Below are positions 18,001-25,943 of a stretch of DNA of 64,000 bases, one piece after another (the first letter of the stretch is position 1; each line of letters opens with the position of its first letter). Origin of the DNA: Runella sp. SP2 (GTDB lineage: Bacteria; Bacteroidota; Bacteroidia; Cytophagales; Spirosomataceae); the NCBI RefSeq assembly GCF_003711225.1, contig NZ_CP031030.1:3968001-4032000 (forward strand), in the 5' to 3' direction. The position numbers were made by a program, and so were the translations under genes. The notes below the pieces were generated by a model. The model was not told the DNA's origin. It saw only the letters and a program-made list of their open reading frames with translations, and did no database searches.

Positions 18001-20281
18001 TGGTATTGGTAAAAGCTGTCGTACTCAGAATACCCGTGCTAAAACTTCCTTCACTAGCATTAAACACATTACTAATCGTGATTTTGCCCGCATTTTGGAA
18101 AGTGCCAGAGGAATTCCATATCCCATTGCCCCAAGGGTTAGCAATAGAAATGATTCCTGTAGCACTGTTGGTGAAGTTGGTAGAACTGCTACCAGTATTC
18201 AGAATACCGTCTTGTGCACGAACAAGTCCAATATTTCCAACGGTAATCACCGCATCGTTGGTGAAGGTTCCCTCATTCCGAATAGCGCCTATAGCGCTCG
18301 TATTTAAAATACCTATTCGATTGATACGTATCTCTCCCCCAACTTTATTCGTAAACGTGCAACCAGTTGCACTTCGAAGCCCCACTCCCCTAATATCCTT
18401 CTGACTCCCGATGTCAATAAGGGCTTCATTATTCATCACAGTACCCGTATTCAATAGGTAAATGGCATGGCTGCCCGTCCAATCAATATAAATCGCCCCC
18501 CCCGTTTTGTTATTAAAAGTATTACCCTCTAGTCTTATCCCCCCCCCAGTAACGGCTGCATTGCTACCAATTTTTATGAGGGCTTCATTATTGACTAATC
18601 CGTTTGAATAAAATGCTTGAGCCCCTCCCGCTTGGTCAATATAGATAGCAGCATTGGGTTTGTTATTAAACGTACCACCGTTGCGATGCACAATACCGAT
18701 GGCTCCAACAGCACTGGTATTACCTACTCGGATGGTACCGTTATTGTCCAACGTACCATAGTTGTCTAATCCATGACGCGGTGATACTGCGCCGTTAATA
18801 GCAAGGCTTCCCGTAGCGTTTATTGTCAGTACCGCTCCGCCCAATACTAGCACCGACTTGGCCACGGCAGCCGTACCCGCCCCAATGACAGGGTCGTTTG
18901 TTACATTAGGGATATTTACATCATCAGTTGCCGTAGGAACGCTGCCATCTTGCCAGTTGCCTGCCGTCGCCCAATCGGTAGATACACAACCCGTCCAAGT
19001 ATCGGTAGTGGTAACAGTAAAGGGCGAAGAAAGTACAACGGGATTGCTTGCATAAGTCGTCTCGCAACTTGGGCTGCCTTGAATACGTGCTTTGATGTTA
19101 TAGTTCCCTGCGTCCAAGTTGTTGAAAGTGGCGTTGGTACTCCAAGTATCACCATTATTGATACTGTATTCTATTGTACCCGTTCCTGTGGCATTCACTA
19201 CGATAGTCCCAGTTGGCACGGCGCAAGTAGGTTGGGTGACGGTGGGAGCAGTAATGTTGGGGGGAGTACAATTCATGGTAAAGTTCAAACACCAGCCTCC
19301 AATGCTTCCTGTATTAGTAACGGCATCATCTACTGCGTACAAATACCAAGTGCCATTGGGATTACTATTAATAAAAAGTGTTCCCAAAGACGTGGTGCTC
19401 GCGGAGGTATAGGGTCCCGCCGGAGCAGGAGAAGGGAAAGCATCGGTACCTACCTCAAAATCGGTCGGTCTGAAAGTTCCGCTGACCAATGTCGTGTTGT
19501 TCGGCAATTCACTTGATGCACTTGAGTCGAAAATCAAATCAAGGTTTGTGACGGCATTTGCCCCGCCGACATCAGACATAAAAACATATTTTTGACCGGT
19601 CGGAGAGTACAGCAGTAAGTCAATGTCATCAGGCGCGGTATGCGTTAAGTTTTTCAGCGTAATCGTTACTTTCTCAATCGTACCCGTTAGGCCCGATACA
19701 TTAATGCGGGAGGGATAAGGCGTAGCCATCCCATTATCGTTGATTGTAATGCCGCCTTCGTTACAAAAGGTAGTACCATCTACAGTGGTGGCAGTATTGA
19801 CCGTTTGGATAAGGGAGCCAGAGCTGCTGTTAAACCCAGCGGTTCCGTTGTAATGAACAGTAACCAAGTGGCCGCCCTCTGTCCAGTTAGATTTACTGAA
19901 CGTGGCTTGTCCGCTGCCATTGAGCGACACATTCGTAGCTAAAGCTTGTGCGCCTTCAAAAAAAGATACGGTCCCCGTCGTAACGGGGTTTCCACTGCTG
20001 GTTACAGTGGCGGTAATAGTAACGCTATTTCCCGTAAAAGACGGATTCAGGCTTGATGTAAGCACTGTAGCGGTAGGCACATCGGCCCGCAGGAAAGTAG
20101 GGTTGGCCAAACCCAAATAAGACAACAGCAACAATGCAAGAAGTGGTAGTTTTAGTATTGCCCAACGTTGTACTGATGTACAGATTCCCCCCTTCAGGGA
20201 GAATAAAAGGAAAGAGAGTATGGAATGTGGCATAGTAGGGTAAAGGATAGTCATCTGATTTATCGACGGTTTGAGTAACAA
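15083..20281 (-). CDS. Large T9SS-secreted multidomain surface protein (1732 aa)
   Basis: The N-terminus carries an unusually long lead before a hydrophobic segment (LLALLLLSYLGLA) that probably acts as signal peptide; in-frame ATGs at 20254 and 20233 are equally possible starts. Then come a bacterial Ig-like domain (about 72-165, SVTITATVTSSGNPV), a proprotein-convertase P-domain-like jelly roll (about 170-335; TIEKVTITLKNLTHT, DIDLLLYSPTG, GTWYLYAVDDA), and a SprB-like repeat (about 340-430). A long repetitive beta-helix stretch of N-rich rungs follows (about 470-900; NNKTGGAIYID, TFTNDAVI), then an Ig-like domain. The final 657 residues are nearly identical to the end of the giant protein at 1420-12918 and finish with a T9SS type-A sorting domain (LPNPV, LPTGMYFLKV). 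It has its own terminator and an upstream direct-repeat cluster. Surface display is well supported; the binding target is unknown. Confidence 0.92.
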   Translation of the reverse strand: MLLKPSINQMTILYPTMPHSILSFLLFSLKGGICTSVQRWAILKLPLLALLLLSYLGLANPTFLRADVPTATVLTSSLNPSFTGNSVTITATVTSSGNPVTTGTVSFFEGAQALATNVSLNGSGQATFSKSNWTEGGHLVTVHYNGTAGFNSSSGSLIQTVNTATTVDGTTFCNEGGITINDNGMATPYPSRINVSGLTGTIEKVTITLKNLTHTAPDDIDLLLYSPTGQKYVFMSDVGGANAVTNLDLIFDSSASSELPNNTTLVSGTFRPTDFEVGTDAFPSPAPAGPYTSASTTSLGTLFINSNPNGTWYLYAVDDAVTNTGSIGGWCLNFTMNCTPPNITAPTVTQPTCAVPTGTIVVNATGTGTIEYSINNGDTWSTNATFNNLDAGNYNIKARIQGSPSCETTYASNPVVLSSPFTVTTTDTWTGCVSTDWATAGNWQDGSVPTATDDVNIPNVTNDPVIGAGTAAVAKSVLVLGGAVLTINATGSLAINGAVSPRHGLDNYGTLDNNGTIRVGNTSAVGAIGIVHRNGGTFNNKPNAAIYIDQAGGAQAFYSNGLVNNEALIKIGSNAAVTGGGIRLEGNTFNNKTGGAIYIDWTGSHAIYLLNTGTVMNNEALIDIGSQKDIRGVGLRSATGCTFTNKVGGEIRINRIGILNTSAIGAIRNEGTFTNDAVITVGNIGLVRAQDGILNTGSSSTNFTNSATGIISIANPWGNGIWNSSGTFQNAGKITISNVFNASEGSFSTGILSTTAFTNTTGAKIYIDQVQSGIVSTRAFTNAGLIQMGENGSLTGSGIANVQGVNAVFNNAGGEISIKQTAIDGVQNEAGSIFNNNACAKLTIFDNLNNAGTFTNAGLFTVNTVQTHTNSALTNDGVIEYPQGNSVPNVTNNDMIVAPMSVCGTIGTSALQIGGTNNFTAGSTWYSDALLTIQAGTYDQASNTFTLTNVALSGTQTMYFSVNDASNPCPKTVSIQVTMKALPTAAITGGGVACKDGASPTVVFTGNGGVTPYKFTYKINDGAPQTVTTTSGNSVTVSAPTGVVGTSVYTLLSVEESSSTTCSQSQLGSVEVKIQGKPTITLTTLQQTLNEGNSQVLCDTDANPVNGLQFTVSGLCVSGSPVWRVQVGSGSWSDWSPNAPVSQSSNNQLHRYQAACDGSCPVTYTSPIELTINYRSTVPQNVSLFVDGVTVAVGETKEVCSLVNIPLSFNANCGVNEVTLYSVDGGEYSAGVPVGLVDNQFHNYRVRCRQSGGTVSCVESESGVMRLKLVVIPSAPTVSLSSTSSCNPSASFSGQSSCGSLRTVWYNATTNVALPSLPATVPSQTTSYYARCQTENGCVSEKSNVVTFTLTPTQVAPIITVSQEIVCTGTTVTISANCPAGSQTFWNTGVTTSSFEVSFSNVTKQSYWAKCLFEGGCQSAESVRKDIYWNAFVVTLINIGESKSAVKPVNDKSLWSSQFITRDGGPELEQSTQVNPTLYFVENANKMAPRYWTINVEACGLSTDGSLTFDMLATPEMGVLRSFNTHENNAPYFMYANREGWTELYAQNHPAYGFYQDNGAGGNFYDAGLPKGLYKLGIRYWDQKGWGSIYPSTRKPQGNVLAYQEYWFRIQSKDGVGLGAARQVATGSGQVAKGKGQAADNGKQITDNVSFATVLPNPVTNILRLKVQDSKGQVVQAALMDAAGREVLSRQFVPETNTHQEEFSVSALPTGMYFLKVTTSDQQVTLKVVKVE
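15337..15420 (-). repeat. 7-bp-period repeat inside the coding sequence (copy B)
   Basis: Twelve consecutive 7-mers (plus strand CGTTATC, AGTTATC, TGTTTTC, CGTTATC, then TGCCCCT, TGCCCTT, TGCCACT types) occupy the linker just before the sorting domain. The place matches copy A in the giant gene, but with one more unit and different exact units. Confidence 0.75.
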
Positions 20282-20450
20282 GTATATTTTCGGCTAATTT
20301 TTGAAGCAATCCCGCCGCCAACAGCGCACTGAAGAGCCTTCTTAACGTAATGGTTGAGGGGGTAGTTAGCTTAGTTGATTTGAGGACGGAATACGCAGAA
20401 AAAATGTGCTGACCGACAGAGTAAAAATAGAGAGAATAAACAAAACAATG

Positions 20451-20506
20451 TTAGTCTATTCGTCCAATTACTTAGTCTATTGTTCCAAAATTTAGTCTAT
20501 TGTTCC
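20451..20506 (-). promoter_or_regulatory. Three TTAGTCTATT direct repeats upstream of the 1732-aa surface gene
   Basis: TTAGTCTATT followed by (C/G)(G/T)TCC occurs at 20451-20465, 20472-20486 and 20492-20506, spaced 21 and 20 bp (two helical turns). The cluster lies between the AraC-type regulator gene (stop at 20552) and the surface protein gene it precedes. Same-face direct repeats of this length suit an AraC-type dimer; the link to the neighbouring regulator is inferred. No other gene was seen in the 270 bp between the two. Confidence 0.5.
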
Positions 20507-20551
20507 GTATTACTTCAAAAAAGGGGCAAAATGGAGAATATGAGGAGCTAC

Positions 20552-22468
20552 TTACTCTACTGATGAAGTAGTGGGCAAGCCAAACTTTTTTAAAACGGCC
20601 TGGAAGCGGGGCTCTTTGCGAATGGCTCTGTACATGGGAGTCACTAAAATCTCGGAAGAGACACGCCCCATCGAAGCTGCCTTTTCCAAACAAATTAAAC
20701 TGCTGTCTTTTTGACCTAAGCCAGCATAAAGCATGGATTTGCTGACAAAATCCTGCGCTTCGCTACCCATTTTATTCAGCAACGTACGAGTAGGGGCTGG
20801 ACTTCCCAACCTAGCCGCGCAATACGCACTGCTTACATTCCCGTACTTCATGTTTGGATTGAGTTGTTCCATTTTCGTAAACTCCTTCAGGGCTTTATCG
20901 AACCGGTTGTGGTACAGCTCATACTCACCTCTCGCCATGTAATACACAAAGGAGTCATCAAAAATCAATTTTCCGTCGGCAAGGGCTTTTTGAGCTAAAT
21001 CGTCACGATTGGCATACGCACAATTCCAGATATGACCAGAGAGAATTACGGGATACAATGGATCTAACGAAACAGCCTTGGTGCTATACCGCAGGGCTTC
21101 GTTCAGCTGGCCCATGGAGCGCAATAACAGACTGTACCAGTAGATAGTTTGGGCATCGTTAGGGCGATATTTGAGAGAGATTTCGTAGGCCGTTTTGGCT
21201 TGTTTCCACCTAAACCGTCCACGGTAAATATTGCCCAGCGTGGCATAGGCTGTACTGTTATGTTCATCCAACTGAATGGCTTTGAGCGCTTGCTCTTCGG
21301 CCAGCTCCATCGACGGCTGTAGCTCCCGATACCCCATATTTCCTAAAAACAAGCACGCACTCGCTTTGTAGGCTTGAGCTTCGGCAAAGGTGGAGTCTAG
21401 GGCCAGCGCCTTGTCAAAACGAAGAATACTTTCGAGCAATTTTTCTTTGGTACGGGTCAGGCATAAGGTACGTCCGAGCAAAAACTCCTGATAAGCTTCC
21501 TGATTTTGCGTAGGTACGCGTTCCAATTCTTGCAAAAGCGCGGGCGAAATTTTTTGTTTCAATTGCGCCACAATGCCTTGTATCATCTCATTCTTCAATC
21601 GGAAAAGTTGGGATAAATCCCCTTTGAATTGTTGACTCCAAACTTGATGTTCGTCCTGCGCGCGTATCAGCGACAGGCCTATTTCGATGGCGTTGTTCTG
21701 CTCCTTGACCGTTCCTTTTAATAGATACACCACCCCCAGTTCTTTCCCAATCTGCCCATTGGTTTTGTTGGAATCTCGGTACTGATTTGTTGAACCTTGG
21801 GCAATCACTTTTAGGTTTTCAATCAACGAAAGCGATGAATGCAGGCCGTTCAAAATACCGTCCGCCAAAGCGGGATTTTGGTTAAGACTTTTGAAAGGCA
21901 AAATGGCAACTGAATTGTCAAAATGCGGCAGGTAATCGTCGGAGGCGTTGGCCGTCGAAGATTTTAACATTCCCCAAAACACCCCGCCCGCCATTATAAC
22001 CATTATTATTAGGCCAACAACGACCCAATTCCGACGCGTCATTGGGCTACTCGGCGGCGGCGGCGTTTCTTCAGGCAACAAAACCTCTTCTACAACGACC
22101 TCTACTTCCTGCGGAATCGGTAAATTATTTTTACTTTTTCGGTATTCCGTAGGGCTAATGCCATAGGCTTGAATAAAATACTTGCTAAAATTTTGGGGGC
22201 TATCTATACCTACCAAACCCGCGATTTCGGTGATACGCAAATTGGAAGAATCAAGCAGCGCCTTGGCTTTGTCAAGACGAATACTCCTAATATAAAGCGT
22301 CGTAGAAAGTTGGGTTTTATCTTTAACAATGCGATGAAGGCGCGTTTTACTAACTCCTAATTCTTTATAAACCGCCTCTAACGAAAGTTCGGAATTGCTT
22401 ACATTATTTTCAATCAGCCGAGTTAGTTTTTCGAGAATCTCGCTATCCGAACGGTTCATAATAGACAT
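20552..22468 (-). CDS. Transmembrane AraC-type regulator with TolB-like and TPR domains (638 aa)
   Basis: Residues about 10-115 form an AraC DNA-binding domain (LGVSKTRLHRIVKD; SPQNFSKYF; YGISPTEYRKSK). A membrane segment lies at about 146-168 (VVVGLIIMVIMAGGVFW). A TolB/FlgO-like domain (about 185-305, SVAILPFKSLNQNP; LKVIAQGSTNQYRDS) and TPR repeats (about 330-630) should lie outside the cytoplasm. The whole is a CadC/ToxR-like one-component layout, but with the DNA-binding head of AraC type. It is paralogous to the partial gene at 1-1313. It is divergent from the xylan locus (321 bp away) and precedes the 1732-aa surface gene on the same strand, so either could be its target. Confidence 0.9.
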   Translation of the reverse strand: MSIMNRSDSEILEKLTRLIENNVSNSELSLEAVYKELGVSKTRLHRIVKDKTQLSTTLYIRSIRLDKAKALLDSSNLRITEIAGLVGIDSPQNFSKYFIQAYGISPTEYRKSKNNLPIPQEVEVVVEEVLLPEETPPPPSSPMTRRNWVVVGLIIMVIMAGGVFWGMLKSSTANASDDYLPHFDNSVAILPFKSLNQNPALADGILNGLHSSLSLIENLKVIAQGSTNQYRDSNKTNGQIGKELGVVYLLKGTVKEQNNAIEIGLSLIRAQDEHQVWSQQFKGDLSQLFRLKNEMIQGIVAQLKQKISPALLQELERVPTQNQEAYQEFLLGRTLCLTRTKEKLLESILRFDKALALDSTFAEAQAYKASACLFLGNMGYRELQPSMELAEEQALKAIQLDEHNSTAYATLGNIYRGRFRWKQAKTAYEISLKYRPNDAQTIYWYSLLLRSMGQLNEALRYSTKAVSLDPLYPVILSGHIWNCAYANRDDLAQKALADGKLIFDDSFVYYMARGEYELYHNRFDKALKEFTKMEQLNPNMKYGNVSSAYCAARLGSPAPTRTLLNKMGSEAQDFVSKSMLYAGLGQKDSSLICLEKAASMGRVSSEILVTPMYRAIRKEPRFQAVLKKFGLPTTSSVE

Positions 22469-22789
22469 ATATCAATAATAGAGTAAGCATAAACGCTAGT
22501 AAATATATCCTTTTTGGGGTAAAAATTCCTAAAAGGTCAAACGTATATTCAGCGTTTTCCCTCAGAAAGAACCCAGATTTTCACCTCGTGTCTCCCCCAT
22601 TTTCCTTCATTCTTCGGGTTCGGGCAAGCCTTCTTGAATAATAATCGTGTAAAATTGACACTTTCTAAGATGACTGAACATTTGTAGCGCTTATTTGGTG
22701 ATTTGTGCTACTCTATTTTTGAGTCACCCCCTTTCTTTGCAGCAGTAATATCATATTATTTATCAAATAAATTATGTTTTCATTGATTT
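22469..22789. other. Divergent intergenic region between the AraC/TPR regulator and the xylan locus
   Basis: This 321-bp stretch has no credible ORF. It must hold the promoters of both divergent units. The only element I can point to is a Bacteroidetes-type promoter close to the first susC-like gene, listed separately. Confidence 0.7.
22694..22721 (+). promoter_or_regulatory. Candidate Bacteroidetes-type promoter of the xylan locus
   Basis: A TATTTTTG element (22714-22721) fits the TAnnTTTG -7 consensus of Bacteroidetes, and TTTG at 22694-22697 could serve as the -33 element, though the 16-bp spacing is on the short side. It would give a leader of roughly 60 nt before the first susC-like gene. 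Confidence 0.4.
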
Positions 22790-25700
22790 ATGAGAAACAT
22801 TAACTTCTACATTTCCACCACTCAGAAAAAGCTGTGCCTGGTCGTCTGGTGTGTATCGCTTTTGATTGGGTTTTCGGGCTTGTCGTTAAGAGCACAAACG
22901 ACAAAAGCCCAAACAGTAAAAGGGACGGTGAAGTCCAACACGGGAGAAACCATCCCTGGCGCTACGATTGTCCTCAAGGGAACCACCCGAGGAGTAAACA
23001 CCGATGCTTCGGGCGAGTTTTCAATCACTTGTCCACCCAATCAAACATTGGTTGTTAGTTATGTTGGTTACAAAACCAAAGAGGTCGTGGTTGGAGCTAA
23101 AACAACCATCAACGTCGTACTGGAAGAGTCACTGTCAGAACTGAACGAAGTCGTGGTAGTTGGTTACGGACGGCAGCGCAAAGAGGGCGTTGTAGCATCC
23201 GTTACCCAAACCACCAACAAAGAGCTTGAACGCGCTGGAGGGGTATCAAGTATTGGTGCGGCATTGACGGGTAACGTCCCTGGACTTATTACCAATGCCA
23301 GTACAGGACTTCCTGGCGCAGAAGACCCTCAGATTCTGATTCGTGGTCGTAGTTCTTGGAACAACTCTGAGCCACTTATTCTTGTCGATGGCGTTGAGCG
23401 TCCTATGACAAGCGTGGACATCAGTTCGGTTGAAACCATCACGGTCTTGAAAGATGCCTCAGCTACTGCCGTCTTTGGTTCGAGAGGTGCCAACGGGGTT
23501 ATTTTGATTACGACCAAGCGCGGGCAAACGGGCAAGGCTTCCATCAGAGCCACCGTCAACACCATCGTGAAAGCGCCTTCAAAATTGCCCAAAAAGTACG
23601 ATGCCTACGATGCCCTCAGAATCAGAAACGAGGCCATCGAGTATGAGCTTGCTACCCGTCCTGAGGGATGGAGAAACTACTTACCAGAGGCCATTCTTGA
23701 CAAATACCGCAACCCTGCCAACCTAGAGGAGGCCGAACGCTACCCTAACGTCAATTGGGAAGAAGCCCTATTTAAATCTCATGCAATTTCTAACAACGCC
23801 AACCTGAACATCAGCGGGGGAACGAATTTGGTCAAGTATTTCACCAGCGCCGACTTCTTACAAGAGGCCGATTTGTTTAAAGTATATGACAACCGCCGTG
23901 GATACCAACAGGGTTTTGGCTTTAACCGCCTCAACGTACGTAGCAACTTAGATTTTCAGTTGACAAAAAGCACGGTATTGAAAACCAACCTTTCGGGTTC
24001 GTATGGCATAAGAAAGAGCCCATGGGGCTTTAGTGGAAGCCAATACGGCCCTTGGATTGATGCCTACAATGCTGCTCCTGACTTGTTTTTGCCCAAATAT
24101 GCCGACGGTTCATGGGGTTTTTATGCGCCCAATCAAGCAAGGGCCGAAAACTCGGCGTTGAGCCTTGCGATTGGCGGTGTTCAGTACCAAACAACGGCCC
24201 GTATTACAACCGACTTTACCCTCGAACAAGACTTAGACATGCTTGTCAAAGGTCTGAGAGCAGCGGGTACAGTATCGTTAGACAACACCTTTGTTGAGTC
24301 GAATCGTGGGGTAAATGACCTTTACAACAACACTCAACGCAAATGGATTAACCCCGAAACGGGCGTAGCTACTTACCAACAAGCCGTGGATGGTATCACT
24401 GGTTTTGATTTTCAGGAAGGTATCAAATGGGCACCAGCCGCAGGAAGTATCGATGCCAGCCAACGCCGTTTGTTTTATCAGTTCCAACTGAATTATAACA
24501 AAACCATTGCTGACCGACACAACATTAACTTGATGGCTTTGACCAACCGAAACGTCTTTGCCAACGGTAACACCATTCCGTCTTACCGCGAAGACTGGGT
24601 GTTTAGAACAACCTATAACTACCACAATAGATACACCATCGAGTACAATGGTGCCTATAATGGTTCTGAGCAATTTGCGAAAGATTATCGTTTTGCTTTT
24701 TTCTCTTCTGGAGGCGCCAACTGGGTTATCTCAAACGAAAAGTTCATGAAACCAATTCGTTTTGTCAACTCTCTTAAACTTCGTTTGTCGTATGGACAAA
24801 CAGGTTTTGATAACTTGGGCGTACGCTGGCCTTATTTAGAGCAATGGGCTTATGGCGGACGATCAAGACTTGGCGTAAACGGGGAAGGTGCTGAGCAAAG
24901 CCCCTATATGTGGTATTCTCAGTCAACCGTTGGTAACCCTACCGTACAATGGGAAGAATCTGAAAAATACAACCTTGGTTTAGATTTCGAGCTTTTCAAG
25001 GGTTTTGTCAAAGGGAAAGCTGATTATTTTCAAGACAACAGAAGTAAAATCCTCCTAACAGGTCGGTCCGACGTACCAAGTTACTTTGGGGCAGCCCCGC
25101 CAGTTGCCAACTTAGGTGCTGTAAAAGCCAATGGCTACGAAGTAGAACTTCATTTTAATAAAAATCTAGGCAAAACACGTTTGTGGGCTGACCTTAACAT
25201 GACCCACACCAAAAACACCATCCTTGAGCGTGCCACGCCCGAATTGCTCCCCGATTACCAAAAACCCGAGGGAATGCAAATCGACCAAACGTATTCGTAC
25301 GTAAACAAAGGAATGTACAATACTTGGGATCAGCTTTATGGTAGTACCATGCACAACGTGAATGACAACCAAAAGCTCGTAGGAAACTATTACTTAGTCG
25401 ATTACAATGGCGACGGCGTGATTGATTCTCAAGACCGAATTCCTTACGGACATACTGGCTGGCCACAAAACACCTACAACGCTACTTTTGGTTTGGACTG
25501 GAAAGGTTTCTCGGCGTTTGTTCAGTTCTACGCGGTCAACAATGCAACTCGTCAAGTGGTATTTACAAGTTTGGGCTCACAAAGCACGACCGTGTATCAT
25601 GAAGGCGAATATTGGTCACCTCAAAACCCTACAGGTACCCCCATCCCCCGTTGGCTCACTACCCCTTTTAGCGATTACCGAGGCAGTCAGTATATGTTCG

Positions 25701-25933
25701 ATGGCTCGTATCTGCGCTTAAAAAATGCGGAAATCGCCTACAATTTCACGCCTGAACGTAGTCGGAAACTTGGACTTAGCAGCCTCAGAATCTATCTCAA
25801 CGGAAACAACCTCATTGCTTGGAGCAAAATGCCTGACGATAGAGAGTCCAATTTTGCTGGAACAGGCTGGGCGTCGCAAGGAGCTTATCCTACAGTGAAG
25901 AGATATAATTTAGGTTTAAACATTACTTTCTAA
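22790..25933 (+). CDS. xusA: SusC/RagA-family TonB-dependent xylan oligosaccharide transporter (XusA-like)
   Basis: The 1047-residue protein has a signal peptide (ending near LRAQ), a carboxypeptidase-regulatory-like domain (about 42-118, VKGTVKSNTGETIPGATIVL), the SusC signature LNEVVVVGYG, a plug domain (about 135-245; LILVDGVERP, VLKDASATAVFGSRGANGV) and a long beta-barrel ending in an aromatic-terminated strand (LGLNITF). No STN anti-sigma-interacting domain is visible, so control is expected from the locus regulator rather than an ECF sigma/anti-sigma pair. It forms the outer-membrane channel, powered by TonB, with the SusD-like lid encoded 10 nt downstream. The name follows the gene order of the Bacteroidetes xylan utilization system; substrate assignment rests on the linked GH10 xylanase. 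Confidence 0.93.
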   Translation: MRNINFYISTTQKKLCLVVWCVSLLIGFSGLSLRAQTTKAQTVKGTVKSNTGETIPGATIVLKGTTRGVNTDASGEFSITCPPNQTLVVSYVGYKTKEVVVGAKTTINVVLEESLSELNEVVVVGYGRQRKEGVVASVTQTTNKELERAGGVSSIGAALTGNVPGLITNASTGLPGAEDPQILIRGRSSWNNSEPLILVDGVERPMTSVDISSVETITVLKDASATAVFGSRGANGVILITTKRGQTGKASIRATVNTIVKAPSKLPKKYDAYDALRIRNEAIEYELATRPEGWRNYLPEAILDKYRNPANLEEAERYPNVNWEEALFKSHAISNNANLNISGGTNLVKYFTSADFLQEADLFKVYDNRRGYQQGFGFNRLNVRSNLDFQLTKSTVLKTNLSGSYGIRKSPWGFSGSQYGPWIDAYNAAPDLFLPKYADGSWGFYAPNQARAENSALSLAIGGVQYQTTARITTDFTLEQDLDMLVKGLRAAGTVSLDNTFVESNRGVNDLYNNTQRKWINPETGVATYQQAVDGITGFDFQEGIKWAPAAGSIDASQRRLFYQFQLNYNKTIADRHNINLMALTNRNVFANGNTIPSYREDWVFRTTYNYHNRYTIEYNGAYNGSEQFAKDYRFAFFSSGGANWVISNEKFMKPIRFVNSLKLRLSYGQTGFDNLGVRWPYLEQWAYGGRSRLGVNGEGAEQSPYMWYSQSTVGNPTVQWEESEKYNLGLDFELFKGFVKGKADYFQDNRSKILLTGRSDVPSYFGAAPPVANLGAVKANGYEVELHFNKNLGKTRLWADLNMTHTKNTILERATPELLPDYQKPEGMQIDQTYSYVNKGMYNTWDQLYGSTMHNVNDNQKLVGNYYLVDYNGDGVIDSQDRIPYGHTGWPQNTYNATFGLDWKGFSAFVQFYAVNNATRQVVFTSLGSQSTTVYHEGEYWSPQNPTGTPIPRWLTTPFSDYRGSQYMFDGSYLRLKNAEIAYNFTPERSRKLGLSSLRIYLNGNNLIAWSKMPDDRESNFAGTGWASQGAYPTVKRYNLGLNITF

Positions 25934-25943
25934 TAAATCAACC

